A stretch of DNA of 64,000 bases from Eriocheir sinensis (GCF_024679095.1 NC_066520.1:17605831-17669830), one strand, 5' to 3'. Positions 46,311 through 59,140 are shown, counted from the first letter of the stretch. Translations and numbers: made by a program. The notes: a model not told the origin generated them from the sequence alone.

Positions 46311-47247
46311 CGTAATGAAGGTAAAAGTGGATCCTCATGATAACTGCACCGAGGAAGGAGAAGGAGATTGGCGGTGTGGTGGCTTTGGCGTCAGCTGCTG
46401 GTTGTGGCTCTCAGCGTCAGGAGGCAGAGGCGGTGATGTGTGTGCTCTGTTCACGCCGTCCTGCTGGTGGTGGTACTCTGTTTGTCTGTCAGTACACACA
46501 CAGAGAAGAGTCGTCACACGTAGTCCTGTACCGTAAAGCAAGTCAACAGGATTAGTTTTGTATAAGGAACTGATTTTGAGGAAGCTTTTAGAGGACTTCG
46601 TAAAGGATAATAAGGATGTTAAATGAAGAGGGAGAAGATGGTGAAGAAAAAGAAGAAAAATAGAAGACGAAGAAGAAAGTGAGAAAGAAAGAAGAAAAAG
46701 CAGAAGAGGGAGAAAAAGAATAGGAAGATGAAAAAGAAGAACAAGAACAAGAAGAAAGACTACTCATGCGGACAACTTTCTCATGCGGTGGGTCTTGTTC
46801 TCAGCTCATGTCTGAAGGCGATCGTGGAAACTGAACTGATCATCTTCGTAAATCTTCCCGCCTTTTAATCATTGCCCAGAATCGCAACACAAGGGCACTC
46901 GAGTCTTTTCAGCTAACAGTACAATTCTTTTATTCATCCTTTACTTTTTTCGGCGTTGTGGAGAGAAAACTGGAACAAACCATCCAAGTTTTCGCCGTGG
47001 GAAAAGAAAAGACAAGAAAAGAAGCCGATATCGAGTGAGCATTCCTGAACGTCCCGGAAACTGTTCGTGCGTTTTTAACAAGGCGCGGTGGTCTGTGGGC
47101 TGAAGATTTGTTGTGGGCATGCGGCAGGAGTGACTGGTGATAATAATATTGCATCCTCGGGCGCGGGAGTGACGTGCTGTGCTGTGCGCCGCGCGTGACT
47201 AAACGAATATATGATCTTGGCCACGGTGGATTAACCTTGAGAGTCTT
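46311..47247. other. Mixed DNA, purine-rich at 46620-46760
   Basis: No gene or repeat family assigned in the rest. Confidence 0.4.
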
Positions 47248-47449
47248 GGGGCCATATGCTTCAACGTATCGGGCTTCCACTACGATTATTTCCCGAAGCC
47301 ACAGAGATCAACCGGGTATTCATGGGTGATTTTTCCCGTCGATGGTGCAGAAGTCGTGTAAAACTATCACTGGGATGGCAAAACGGTCCATGATAAGCCC
47401 AACAACTTCCACGAGCGAATTGAAGTGCCATTACGTTGAAGAATGCGGG
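47248..47449 (+). mobile_element. MITE-like element, family 2, copy 2
   Basis: Left GGGGCCATATGCTTCAACGT and right (reverse complement) CCCGCATTCTTCAACGTAAT inverted repeats. The interior is collinear with 2310-2514 (CATGGGTGATTTTTCC, AGTCGTGTAAAAC, ACTTC(C/T)ACGAG). Confidence 0.78.
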
Positions 47450-47600
47450 TTTTGGGTTTTGATGTATGCCTCTTGTTAGCTCTGCATACGTGCGCGGTGG
47501 TCATCTTCGTCCCATTGGTCCTTTGAGTTTGTGGTGCCACGCGTTGGTATAGCGGATGCACCCAACTTAACCCGGTAGCTGCGGGGATCATGTTTCTTAA
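47450..47600. repeat. SINE-body-like segment
   Basis: GGTCATCTTCGTCCCATTGG matches GCTCATCTTCATCCCATTGG inside SINE 4 (20690-20955). The tRNA-like head was not identified here. Confidence 0.55.
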
Positions 47601-47794
47601 AGGCCCTTCCCTCTAAGCGAGAAAAAATGAGAAAAAATATCATCACTCACGCAAACCATTTCATAATATATATCAACGCATTTGTGATCAGTTTATGCAT
47701 CATCTATTTTTTGGGGGGTTATATCATGGCAAAAATGTGGCCCGTCGCTGGTACACGGTAAAGCCACAAATTTGTCCCGTCGCTGCTACCGGGT

Positions 47795-48200
47795 TAACCT
47801 TTACCTTTAACCCTTCTTAAGTCATGAAAGAGTTTACCAGCTCATACTCCTCAAAGCTTAAATGAATTCCTTGGAAGGAGAATAAGCGTATCTTGAATAT
47901 ACGAGGTGACAGTGAACTTAACCTCTGGAAACTTGAATGTTGGAGTAATTCTCCTCTTAATAAACCATGAAAGAGGGACCAGTTCATACTTCTTAAAAGC
48001 TTAAATTAATTCGTTGGCAGGATGATAAGTGTATATTTTTTTTTATTAATGGTCCTGAATATGATGTGATAGTGAACTTTACCTTTGGAGACCTGAATCT
48101 TGATATAGTCCTCCTCTTAAAACATGAAAGGGTAACCGGTTCACACCCTATGACAGTTTAAATTCATTCATTACCAAAATAACCATCAACGCGTCTTTTT
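47795..48200 (+). repeat. ~143-157-bp tandem repeat, three units
   Basis: ATGAAAG(A/G)G anchor at 47824, 47967 and 48124, with shared AGTGAACTTAACCT or AGTGAACTTTACCT and CTCCTCTTAA blocks. Confidence 0.9.
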
Positions 48201-49115
48201 ATTACGTGATCGATGATAACCGTAAGAAATTCAGTCTGTCACCGGCCGACTATACGGTTCACTGCGTCGACAACTTGCGATCCGTTCGAAGTAAGTTGTT
48301 CTGCGTGTCTGATAAACCCTGTGTTGCTTGACCACTATCTTGATTGCAACACGTGAAGGCGCGGTGCGGGGCGGCGCGGCTCAGTCTTGAGGGTGTGGCC
48401 GCCGCGCACAGACACTTGCAGACGCGACCTTAGCGTACGCCGCGCATCACGTGGTTCCCCGCTGTTCGGTTGTGAGCCGTGACGGTGCTCTATAGACACT
48501 CCCCGGTTCGAGTCCCGTCCATTGGAAGTAATATGACGTGAATCTCGGGTGTAAAGACTGTGTGTGTGTGTTTGTGTGTGTGCATCAGTGTTGCGTACTT
48601 GTTTCTTTACCGTTCTGTGCCACAAGAGACCCCACAGAAGACTCTCCTTGCCGGTGCAGTCAGCATATCCTACGTGCAGTAAACAGTGCAATTATCATTT
48701 AATAACAAAGGAATACCATGTCAGTCATTTTTCTTCATATCTGTTTTCTAGCTGCTCAAAATGCCCCCCTTTCTCTACTTTAACTGACGTGGTTCACCTT
48801 TACATAAGATACAATGTAAACGTTACGCTCGTGTGGAGTATGGGTGGCTTCCTGGATTTGGGTGGTTTGCTGGGAAAAATAGCCCTCCACCTGTCTGAAT
48901 GCTCCGCCTCGTGGCTCAGGCGGCACCGTGGAGTAACTTTTCTTGATGTGCTTGAAGTGACTCCCTACAGTTATCTTTCCTTCAACAGTGCAGCCTTCTG
49001 AACACGTACGGGATGGTTTCTCCTTGCTGTGACTGTATAGTACTTATCTCTACCTACTTGTTTTATGATGGTTTGTTTATGCAGGAGAGACATGTAATCT
49101 GCAATGTATATTCAC
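48201..49115. other. Mixed DNA, CpG-rich at 48340-48480, no gene recognised
   Basis: A perfect B-box-like GGTTCGAGTCC at 48505 has no convincing A box at tRNA spacing. The rest is unremarkable. Confidence 0.4.
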
Positions 49116-49222
49116 TTTTTTTTCACAGCAAAGGAGACAGTTCAAGGGCGTAAAAAAAAAACAATAAAAAAAAACAATACCAAAGAAAAAAAGCCTGCTA
49201 CTTACTGCTCCTGTTTGGCGTC
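49116..49222 (+). repeat. Dispersed repeat family 3, copy
   Basis: T run, CACAGCAAAGGAGACAGTTC, AAGGGCGTAAAA, GCCTGCTACTTACTGCTCCT. Confidence 0.85.
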
Positions 49223-49407
49223 ATTTGGTTTATCCAGCACAATCAGTCAGTGGTTTAACATGTATTCTTGCTGATTCTATGTGGTTTGACTTTTCCAGTT
49301 CGGTCAGGCGTTGTAATGTTTGCCTGGTTTCCTTATGTGGTTTGGTTGGTCCAGTATAGTCAGTCATCCGTCGTCATGCTTACACTGTGTTTGCTGAGGA
49401 TGGCTAC
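49223..49407 (+). repeat. ~70-bp tandem repeat, about three units
   Basis: TTTGGTTTATCCAGCACAAT, TTTGACTTTTCCAGTTCGG and TTTGGTTGGTCCAGTATAG occur in series with shared CAGTCA segments. Confidence 0.75.
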
Positions 49408-49410
49408 TTA

Positions 49411-49627
49411 GGTCGGTTTCTTAGACGCTTCCATCCCTCACATCAACTATTCCAAAGGCCTAAAAGGAGATCAGGCGGGTTCTAATGAGTGTTTCTTGGG
49501 GATCGTGGTACAGAAGGCGGGTCAGAGTACTAGAAGAGGCATAAAACTACCCCTGGAAATGCCCACAACTCCTAGCAAAGCGTCAAATATGTGTGCTTGG
49601 GTGCCGAAATGTTTAAGGATATGGCCC
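49411..49627 (-). mobile_element. MITE family 1, copy 6 (complete, 217 bp)
   Basis: On the plus strand it begins GGTCGGTTTCTTAGACGC and ends TTAAGGATATGGCCC, bounded by TTA on both sides (49408-49410, 49628-49630). The core is the reverse complement of copies 2 and 3. Confidence 0.9.
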
Positions 49628-49630
49628 TTA

Positions 49631-50019
49631 GTCTTGTGGTTATGTTTACCTGCATCGTCAGTCGTCGTCAGGTGTGCGCGCTGAGGTGAGGCAGAGACGC
49701 ACCCAAATTACGCAGCGGCAGCGGCGGAGTGTCATCCCAGTGCCCTCCTGTCCTCCCCGTCCTTGACTCGGCGACCTCCGCTTCCCTGCGCCGTGTTCGT
49801 GGCTTTTCTTACGATTTGTGACTTGATAAAATGCGACCAAGATTACCGGCTGAGTCAAAAGGTCACGGTCGCCAGGTAACTCATCCATACCTCAGCCAAA
49901 CGTACATTAGTTGCCTTGTGTCTGTAGTCAGTTTTGTTCCCATGAATTCTATTGTATATCTCGACTGTTGGTTAAGTTTTGTAATGAAGATTTATTTGGA
50001 AGCTGATTTAGTTACTGCC
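49631..50019. other. Mixed DNA, no gene recognised
   Basis: A short open frame (ATG at 49831) runs to a GTAACT donor-like site at about 49876. It could be a first exon but has no recognisable protein. Confidence 0.35.
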
Positions 50020-50240
50020 GAGGGTTCATTTACTTTGATTAACATAGAAGTTCAGCTTCATTGATTGATTAAGTTATTGTTATACTGAAAATGTAATCAT
50101 TGTTTGAAAATGGATCCACTTGTAGCTGAGGGTTACGTTCCTTTAATTAACATTCAAGTTCACTTTCGTTGATTGATCAAGTTATTGTTATGCTGAAAAT
50201 TTAATTAGTATTTGAAAATGGATCCACCTAATGCTAAGGG
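50020..50240 (+). repeat. ~110-bp tandem duplication
   Basis: TTGATTGAT(T/C)AAGTTATTGTTAT and TTTGAAAATGGATCCAC occur twice about 110 bp apart. Confidence 0.92.
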
Positions 50241-52309
50241 TTCACTTTCGCTCCGTTAATTAAATTGTACATGCAATTCCGTTCAATGTCCGTCGTCTCC
50301 CGCCTCGACACACCTGCAGTTCTCCGCCTTGCAGGTAACAGCGTCTCATGAGAGTCTGCCGCATCTCTGCATCTCGGTTCCCCCTCCCGTCCCTTCCTTC
50401 CTCCTCTCCCCGGCCCATGCAGCCTCCCGCGCCCTTGACCTAACCCTGAACACTGTGTCTCTGTCTCCTTGTGTCCTGGCTCGAGTTGATGCTGTGCCTT
50501 GATTTTGGTTATGGACTATTTTCCTCTTAATAATACTTATACTGCTAAGACTATACCAAGGACGCCGTGGGAAAGCTAAGGACATTGACTTGTATAGGGA
50601 TGATACACTTTGCCTTTGTTGTCTATGTATGGCAGTGCCTGGACGAAGGAAAGGCCGCGGGAACCATTGAGTCTTCCTCTGGTCGTGGCTTGTTGCTTTT
50701 GTGCGCGTGAGGGCGAGATGAAGGGTTGGCACGACATATGATCCCGAGAGTTCTTGCTAGGGGGATCGTCCGCCAGGTGGGAATAAGGGAAGCGGGAGGC
50801 TGGGAAAGGTGTTGGGAAGCGTGGGAAAGGTGTAGTGTGTGGGGGTGAATGTGGGGGGAGGGGTGGTGTTACGAGCATACCTGCGGGGTGGAGGAGGGTG
50901 TGGATGTGGGTGGTAAACATTGATCCTGGCCTGCCCGGGGAGAGGGAGTGAGGCTGCTACGTCAGGAGGCTGCCGCCCTGCCGCCACAGTCTAGTCTGGC
51001 GGCGGCTTGGTGCAGGAAGGACCCGCCTCTGCTCCTCATCCTGGTGCGGCGATACATTTTGCCGCCTCTATGCGAGTGAAGTTTTGTCATCGCTGAGCGT
51101 CATCGATTTACACAGTAGAGTAGCCGCTGATCTTTAGTTATGCTTTAAGAGATATGGAGGGAGCGAGGGGCCGCGAGGAGCGATGCGCGGGAAGATAGCA
51201 AGGTCGCCAGAGGACAAGTACCTCGTTGGATACTGACGTGTTAGTGCCTGTCAGCGTCGGAGGACCCCAGGCCGCGCCCCAGGGTTTCCGCCGCCAGGAA
51301 ATGAAGGAGCTGCCTCTTGGGTGTTTGTTGAACCTCCGTGTTACGTGAATCAACTGACGAAGTAAATTTAGGGTTATGATACCAGACAATGATGATAGAT
51401 GCCTTTTGAATACAAAGCATTATGTCGCAAAAACAGCCAACAAAAATTCGTTGTCGATCAAATGTGAAGGACTTCGTGAAGCCACAGGCAACGGTTGGGT
51501 GGGAATGCTGTGCTCGTGGCTGTCTTTGTGTGGCCTTACTCACCGCCTCGCCAGCTGTTCAGTGTTGCTTCTCCCGTGACGATTCAGTCCTGCCAGTCTC
51601 TATCGTATTTGGATATGTCACAAAGCCCTCAGTTTCACCGCGTCATGTTGTATATTTTGTCACAGTATCGTGGACTGGCGCAATACGGATAATTTTCTGC
51701 ATCCTGGGCATAATTTTTCTTTATTATTTATTATTTTCTCTGTTCTAATTAACTTTGTGTTGGAATAAGAAAAAAAAAACCACATTAGCGCGTGAATGGA
51801 TTAAATAACTACTAACTAACTTGGATAGAAATTTTTCAGGGATCAGGTTTTCATAGTTATCGGCATAGTAAAAGGTAAATATCAGTGGGTGAACATTTTG
51901 CTCGCTCTAGATGATGCAGAAATAGTCGTGTGTGTTGATGCACCTCGACGTGTCTCCCACAGTCAGGGTCTACCACTGGCCATTGATTTCCGCGTCACAG
52001 AGCCATGAAAGAAAGTCTCGCCGTGTGGGCTGCCCGTCATGCAGCTTCCAGAAGGCCGGTCATGCAGGGCCTCCGCAGCATCCATGACGAGGACCTGAAG
52101 GGCGCGACGACGTGTTTATTTTTTGTGCTTCTTGAATGTCGGGTTTTTGCGTCTTACGGCATAACATCATTTTATATTGTCTGCGTGTAACTTTTTTTTT
52201 TTTTTATCTCTTCTTATCTCATTTCTTAATTAATGATTGTTGTCTTAAACGCAATAATACCGCAGAGATTTGCTTATGCGAAGGCTAGTCTGCGGTTACT
52301 TGGTTACTC
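50241..52309. other. Non-repetitive DNA, partly GC-rich, no gene recognised
   Basis: This is the longest stretch in the downstream half without obvious repeats. GC-rich patches lie at 50930-51060, 51240-51310 and 51990-52110. Open frames of up to ~128 codons exist, but none shows a recognised motif. The patch at 51990-52110 looks somewhat coding-like (see rejected items). Confidence 0.4.
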
Positions 52310-52700
52310 TTCCTTGTGCTGGGTGTGGAGGAAGAGGGGAAGAGGAGGGAGGGGAGTTTAATCTGTTCCTCTGCCTGTGATAGATATATGTTACTCTGCC
52401 TGTGCTGGGTGTGGGGGAAGAGGGGAGGAGGAGGGAGGGAGGGAAGCTTAATCTGTTCCTCTGCCTGTGATAGATGTAGGGAGAAGGGGAAGCGGGGAGA
52501 AGGGGAGTTAATTCTGTTACTCTGTCTATGCTGGGTGTGGGGGAGGAGGGAAAGAGGAGGGAGGGGAGTTTAATCTGTTACTCTGCCTGTGATGGATGTA
52601 GGGAGAAGGGGAAGCGGGGAGAAGGGGAGTTTATTCTGTTACTCTGCCTGTGCTGGTTGTGGAGGAGTGGGGAGCGGGAGGAAGAGGGAGAGTTTTCGGG
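52310..52700 (+). repeat. ~60-65-bp G-rich tandem repeat, about six units
   Basis: TGTTACTCTGCCTGTGCTGG or its TCCTCTGCCTGTGATAG variant followed by GGGGAAGAGGGGAGGAGGAG-like DNA. Two alternating unit types suggest a higher-order dimer of about 125 bp. Confidence 0.9.
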
Positions 52701-53090
52701 GCCTGCCAGTGACGTATATTCTGTCAGACAAACGGTGGAAACGCGCTTTGAAATTTATTTATATTGCGTTGTACAGTAAAATCTAAACTGCAATATAGCT
52801 TTAACGCCATACAGCTTAAAGGTTTGTGGTTTGGTGTGCATAAAACGATAGTGACGGATGGTGTGTGGTGTTGTTTTGTTGCTCTTTATTCACCTAAGGA
52901 AGAATAGCTGTTCTGCATTTAGATGTATATTCCTGTTTATCTCAGTTGGTGTATGCTGAAGTTTTGCTGCCCTTCCTTCACCCACGGAAGAATAACTTGC
53001 TTCCATTCAGACGTATATTCCTAACTCTATACAAAACAGCCGAAAAGTCCTTGCTGCCGGTGGAAACAAATTCTGCCTCCATTAGTCCTC
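52701..53090. other. Unremarkable DNA
   Basis: Nothing recognised apart from a weak duplicate of ATTCACC(T/C)A(A/C)GGAAGAATA near 52889 and 52977. Confidence 0.45.
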
Positions 53091-53460
53091 CCCAAGAGCT
53101 TTTTACCATTGTTTCTCCCGGGCAGTCAGGAATCGAGGCTTTCGCTGCCGCTCTCATTCAGACATTAATAACCGGCTGAGAATTCCTTACTAGTGAAAAA
53201 GTCGGCCTCCAATATACCTTTCCCCCAATAGCCCCTTGCCATTGTTTCTCCCAGGCAGTCAGGAATCGAGGCCCTCGCTGCTTCTCTCATTCAGACATAT
53301 ATTCCCATCCCTCAATAAGAACCGGCTGAGAATTCCTTACTAGTGAAAAGTGTGCCTCCAATATACCTTTCCCCCAATAGCCCCTTGCCATTGTTGCTCC
53401 CAGGCAGTCAGGAATCGAGGCCTTCGCTATTGCTCTCATTGCCCCGAACACCTGTATCGT
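53091..53460 (+). repeat. ~132-149-bp tandem repeat, three units
   Basis: GGCAGTCAGGAATCGAGGC at about 53121, 53254 and 53403, with AACCGGCTGAGAATTCCTTA and CTCCAATATACCTTTCCCCC blocks. Confidence 0.94.
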
Positions 53461-54179
53461 CCTATCACGCCTCTGTTCGCACCCAATAACAATTACCATA
53501 AAGCCCCCGTTACCCCCCGGAAGGCAAGACCGTAGAGTTAATTTGCATACAAGGCGTGCGAGGCGGTGCGGTAAATGGCTCACTCGTTTTCCCGATACAC
53601 AGCAGCGATACACTTCAACGTCCCTTCCCTCCTCCACCTCACTCTTATTGCAGCGCCTTGATAGCCCTCTCCACCTCCACTGCACTCTCATTACAGCAGC
53701 ATCCCTACACATTAACAGCCTTTTCCCTTACTTTCCGCCTTCCCCTCCACTTCCTTCCCTTTCCTCTTCCACTCCACACTTCAACATCCCATTCCTCTTC
53801 CCCATCTACACTTCCCTACACTTTAACAACCTCTCCGTTCCTCTTTTCCCCTTCTCTCTCCACCCCACTGTCCCCACTTCTTCGAGAGTGAGAGAAAAGA
53901 TGTCTTGTTAACTCTCTACAGCATCCCCACCACACTCCATTCAACACCCCTCTCTCCCATCTACACTTCCTTTCACATCAACAACTTCCCCCTTTCCCCC
54001 ACTGTCTCCACCAACGCTTCTGCTTCGAAACTGAGAGGAAAAATGTGTCTTGTTAACTCCTTGCCAGTACACCAGAGGGTCGTATCCACCCATGAAAACC
54101 CTCGGGTGTCGATTTTCGTGAGTGGTAATGAAGGGACGGGAGGTAAGGAGCCGATGATGGCGTGAGGGGGGGAAGGAGA
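53461..54179 (+). repeat. CT/CA-rich local repeats
   Basis: Recurring CTACACTTCCCT/CACTTCAACATCCC/TTAACA(A/G)CCT strings between 53600 and 54010 form loose ~60-100-bp units. No gene. Confidence 0.6.
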
Positions 54180-54730
54180 ACCAGGCTGGGGCGGGACGAG
54201 GCGGGAATGGAAGATCTTGATGGTGTAAGGTGGCAAAAAAAGCGCGAAGTGTTGAAAGATGGATCTGGGAATGAAGTGGTTGGAGGAAGGCAAGATGTGG
54301 AGTATTCTGGGCCAAGTGGAGAACGAGAGTGGAAGGCCTGAGTGAGTTTAGGAGGGCCAAGATGGAGGACCTGAGGCGAGAGTGGAAGGGCTTGATGGTT
54401 TGAGGTTATAAAAAAAGGCATGAAGTGTGGAAAGATGGATTGGGGCGTGAAGTGGTGGAACGAGGACCGAGGTGGATCATTCTAGGCGAAGTGGAGAACG
54501 AGATTGGAAGGCCTGAGTGAGCGTGGAAGCGCCAAGATGGAAGACATGAGTTGGATGGAGCAGGGAACAGGTGGGATGAAGGGAGAGGAGAGTGGGTGGA
54601 GCTGGGCATGAAGTGGAAGAAAAGACGAAGTGGAACATTCTAGGCGAAGTGGAGACGGGATTTGAAGGTCTGAGTGAGTTTAGGAGGGCCAAGATTGAGG
54701 ACCTGAGTGGGTTGGAGCGGGGAACAGGTG
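54180..54730 (+). repeat. ~160-175-bp tandem repeat, three units
   Basis: AAGGCCTGAGTGAG/AAGGTCTGAGTGAG at about 54333, 54507 and 54665, with AGTGGAGAACGAGA and AAAGATGGAT blocks. Opposite-strand open frames are shadows. Confidence 0.9.
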
Positions 54731-55270
54731 GGAGGAAGGGAGGGAGGGAAAGAGAGAGACAGAGACAGAGCGAAAGAAAATGGGAGGGAAGATTACCCCG
54801 TGATGCGCCGAGGATTGCAGGGACGACCACCGGAAGCTCCCCAGGGTAGTGAATTATCTTTTTTTTTATTTATTCTCTCGCTCTTTTTTATTCAGTGCCG
54901 TTGTGTGTGTGTGGGGGGCGTGTCTCTTTGCCAGGTGAACGCGTCATTAGCACCTTTGTTTCTTGTGTTGAGTGATTGTGTCCGTCAGCTGTTTTACGGA
55001 GCTTGAAAGAGTGGAAAAAAATAGCAAGGAAAAAGAAGAATTAGTCGTATTTTATCTTCTGTGTTGTGATGAGTGATTGTGTCTGTTAGCTGTGTTAGGG
55101 TAAGATAGATAGAGAGGGAGAGATTGATAGAAAAAATAGCAAAGAATTTTAAAAAATGGTGAATGTTGCATCTATTGTGTTGTGTTGTGTCTACTAATGG
55201 CGTCTGTCAGCTGTGTTAAGGATAGATAGATTTATAGACAGACAGAAATATATAGATAGATTTAGATAGA
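54731..55270 (+). repeat. ~115-130-bp tandem repeat, three diverged units
   Basis: GAGTGATTGTGTC(C/T)GT(C/T)AGCTGT and TAATGGCGTCTGTCAGCTGT units near 54970, 55070 and 55195, with AAAAAATAGCAA(A/G)GAA between. Confidence 0.82.
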
Positions 55271-55839
55271 CGGAGACGTTGGTATAAAATGAAGATAAAT
55301 GTATATGCAGTTGTTTGCAGCTAAGTTAATGTTACGTTTATATAATTAATTCTTAGGATACATACCATTCCCTACAGCAGTCATTACAAATACACGATTC
55401 AAGGACCAAAAAAAACCTTACATAATCTAGTATCTTCCTCAATCACCATCACCTTTACTGCGAATACACTTCCACTATAGGCCATTTCCAGCCTCTTTAA
55501 TTCCATACAAGTTTCATCTCAGGCAGAACGAGATTACGTGGACATTGTTCCGAGTAGTTTGCAACCCTTGGCGCGGCTCCAGCTGTTTAATGTTAATCAG
55601 CTGCATGTCTGTATCTGCAAGGAAGGCGAGGCGAGGGCAAGTAAGCGGAATGCCGGGTTGAAAAGAAAGCCCAATGGTGCAGTGGAGGAGATGCTGTCGT
55701 AAGCTTGTGTCGTGTGGATGCTGCGCCGCCCAGCCTTCAAATAATCAATGAACTCACGGTCTGGCAAGAAATCTGAAGTATTGTGAAGTATTTTTGAAGT
55801 AGTGTGAAGTATTTTTGAAGTATTTGATAACGCACGCAT
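55271..55839. other. Unremarkable DNA
   Basis: Short GTGAAGTATTTTTGAAGTA repeats near 55780-55825; otherwise nothing. Confidence 0.45.
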
Positions 55840-56045
55840 TTAAATCGAAACAAGAAATACTGCAGACCTAAAGAGTAAAAGGGCGTTAGATTGAAAAGCT
55901 CTACCTCGGAAGTAATGAAAAGTTGGGGAAATCGCTATTAGAAGTATTTGACAACTCATATAAATCGAAACAAAAAACACTGCAGACCTAACAATCAAAA
56001 GTGCGTTAAATTGAAAAGCTTTACCAGTTAATGAAAAATTGAGGA
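55840..56045 (+). repeat. 120-bp tandem duplication
   Basis: CTGCAGACCTAA at 55860 and 55980, with shared AAATCGAAACA and ATTGAAAAGCT(C/T)TACC. Confidence 0.92.
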
Positions 56046-56650
56046 AAGGGACAGTAGACGGATTGATATATAGAAGGAGCGGAGTTAAGGATGAGAATGG
56101 CGTGACATCGAAGTCCGGGTGATTGTAGGTCTGACGAGCTGAAGGACACGGTGCCTCTTCCCCCCCATTGTCTCGGTTCAGTCATCTAATTGAGGAAGTT
56201 TCAAGGTCATGAGTCACCGGACATGCTTACCGAACTTCCTTTTTGTGACTAACGCGAAGTGATTACCATCGTTGTCCCTCTTTCCCTCCGCCGCGTGACG
56301 AGTGTGTGGATAAACTTAATAAACCACTGCGGATATCTTCTGCCGCGGGTTTCTTGGAGGCGTTCCAGGTCACCTCCGCATCATGACAGCAGACGATCAC
56401 CAGACTCGCCGCGGAACAACAGTCGGGCCGCTGCCGCCGCCCCGCCCTGCCCCGCCCCGCCGTGACTGTCTCTGGTTGCGGTGGTCTTTGTTAGCTTACC
56501 GTCTGGGGGCCTCTGTGTGTTGTCTTTCGTCCTTCGTGTGGTGAGGTTGTCCATCATCGTGAATATGGGAGGTGTTGGGGCCTGCACCTTTTTGGGGGGG
56601 AGAGGGAAAAAAGGGAACAGTGAGAAGAGTATTTTTTTATATATTTTTAG

Positions 56651-56653
<3 letters not shown>
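56046..56653. other. Mixed DNA, GC-rich at 56350-56470
   Basis: No gene or repeat recognised. Confidence 0.4.

Positions 56654-56712
<59 letters not shown>
56654..56712 (+). repeat. (AC)n microsatellite
   Basis: About 29 AC units. Confidence 0.96.
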
Positions 56713-56715
<3 letters not shown>

Positions 56716-57069
56716 TATATCGTGTGCGTGCGCGCGTGCCAGTGAACATGGTAACAGCTAGCACTCAGCCGCCGCCACGCTCCGTCGGGGCTGCAAGGCT
56801 GTCCAGAATGTGCAGTTATAAAAAAAAGACCTTCACCAATTTTAATATTACTCCTCTAGGGAACTCAACCCACTACCTGAAAATGTATTAATATTGCGTA
56901 GAAGGAGCAGCAGGTGTACGGTCTTCGCATTTTCTTAAGACAGTCACTTGTTTTTATACGTAACGGTGTCAACTATTACCTCACCGCAGCACCTCAGTAA
57001 CACGTCGCGCTGTAATCTCTGCAGGGAAGCTTCACACGCACCGCCCGCCGCGTGTTGTTAGATGCACGC
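56713..57069. other. Unremarkable DNA
   Basis: Nothing recognised. Confidence 0.4.

Positions 57070-57124
<55 letters not shown>
57070..57124 (+). repeat. (GT)n microsatellite
   Basis: About 27 GT units. Confidence 0.96.
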
Positions 57125-57128
<4 letters not shown>

Positions 57129-58048
57129 GTGGTGCTCGTGCCGCTCTCTGCACTTGTCCCACAAAACAGGCGGCCACACCCAGCGAGTAAAAGTGTTTTC
57201 TCTGGCTGGGATATTAGAAAGGCACCCCCCCACGACGCGTTTTCCATCAGTGATATAGAAACTAAGTTGGTTATTCAAATTACACTCCACTTTCACACGT
57301 TTAGTCCCAAGAACCCCCCCAAAAAAGAAAAAATCATATCTTTCCGTTGACTTCATTTGTTAGGAAAAGTCTCCGATGGCACATAATAAGATTCATCAAC
57401 CCGGTGAAATATTGACTCATTGTAAGGTACTGATGTATATAGCTATCATATAGAAATGTGTGAAATTCCTCCCTCTCTCATCACTCACAACGACCTGACC
57501 TCGCCTAACCATTGTGACACTGAACTGACCAGCTATATCGGCATGCATTCCACACATTTCTGCATGATACCTATATACATTATGACGACCTCTACGCCTC
57601 CCGACTCTTCATGGCCTCCAGCCTGTGACGAAGACTCGACTTAGGGACAAACGGGCGGCGCGGCGTGGCGGCTCATAAATCGGGCTGTGTGTAAGCCTAC
57701 CTGCGCGGGTGACGTAGAGAAATAGAGAAAAACAAGGTGCTCATTATTTCGTTTGAAGATGTAATTAATGACATTCACACGCCCTCACTGGCAAAAAAGG
57801 GGAAGCTGACAAATAGTGTGAGTTTAAGCCTAGGCGCGAAGGGAGGTAAAATTAATGTTTCTGTAAAGGTGAAGCTCATTAAAGCGCTCGAAGGTGAAGA
57901 CAGTGACATTTTCTTACCTTTATTTACCAAGAATGGGTGTAAAAGGTCATGTGTCTATATTTTATTTCTTGTATTTCCTTTCAAGTCTTTTACATATTTT
58001 TTCGTGTTTACACCACTTATTTAGCCTATTATAGTTTTTAAGGCCGGG

Positions 58049-58049
<1 letters not shown>
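57125..58049. other. Mixed DNA, no gene recognised
   Basis: No motif or repeat assigned. Confidence 0.4.

Positions 58050-58083
<34 letters not shown>
58050..58083 (+). repeat. (AC)n microsatellite
   Basis: About 17 AC units. Confidence 0.95.
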
Positions 58084-58085
<2 letters not shown>

Positions 58086-58540
58086 GATTACATTTGATAG
58101 CTGAGTTTCCAATCCTCGCAGGGTGATTTGTGACTCTCCTAGAAGTGTGTCGGGGGCCTGTGTGTGTATGAGGGAGGGGGGGGGGCGACTAATGGGGGGG
58201 CGGGGCAGCCTGGAGGGGAAAGCTGAGTGAGCCCCGTGGTGCTGATGGTGGTGATAGTGGTGGTGGATGCGACTGGAGGGAGGGAGGAAGAGTCGATAAG
58301 GAGATGGTGACACTGATGGAAAGATGTTTTAATGGGCCACCAGTGATGTTTAGCTTCAGTTTATTATTATTTTCTCCACATGACTTAAAACGGGGCCAAG
58401 CTAAAATACATTGGAAGCTTTAAGATGAACACCAAGTGGCTATACGTTCTAGATTTCTGCAATTATGACAAGTCAGCGTGTCATGAGATTGTTTTCCGCT
58501 GGTTGGTTTAGTAAGTCTCGATATGACAGTGCTGTTCTTC
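58084..58540. other. Unremarkable DNA
   Basis: A G run near 58176-58200; otherwise nothing. Confidence 0.4.
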
Positions 58541-58775
58541 TGGCAGTGAGACTCGTCGTATGAATGAGTGGAGTGCGTATGTGTCACTGTGCTAATAGGT
58601 TGTGTTTGGGACGAATGATTGGGGTTTGAGCGTGACATTGGGTCCATAGGTTGTTTTTGGGGACAAGTCATTGGAGTTTTACCGTAACACAGTGTCCATA
58701 CGTTGTGTTTGGAACTTATGATTGGAGTTTTAGCGTGGCATTGTGTTAATAGGTTGTGTTTAGGACGTAATAGAG
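58541..58775 (+). repeat. ~50-60-bp tandem repeat, four units
   Basis: (A/C)TAGGTTGTGTTT(G/A)G or close variants near 58596, 58655, 58698 and 58750, with GATTGG(G/A)GTTT and GTG(A/G)CATTG. Confidence 0.88.
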
Positions 58776-58799
58776 GATATAATTTTTTTTTTTTTTCAT

Positions 58800-59140
<341 letters not shown>

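Noticed and set aside
47545..47600. Possible tRNA-like TTGGTATAGCGGATGC string
   Set aside because: No B box follows within tRNA distance.
48440..48520. Possible tRNA gene (perfect B box GGTTCGAGTCC)
   Set aside because: No A box at the right distance and no clover-leaf arms could be paired; a chance match or a SINE relic.
50275..50345. Candidate short first exon with M-S-V-V-S-R-L-D and a GTAACA donor
   Set aside because: Too short to judge; similar ATG-to-GT frames occur by chance throughout the window.
51955..52120. Possible next phosphatase exon: an AG followed by S-G-S-T-T-G and a GC-rich frame (start 52005) with V-M-Q-G-L-R-S-I-H-D-E-D-L
   Set aside because: The S-G-S-T-T-G frame meets a stop two codons later, the W-x-G-D-S motif is absent, and no good donor follows. 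The resemblance to the expected segment is weak.
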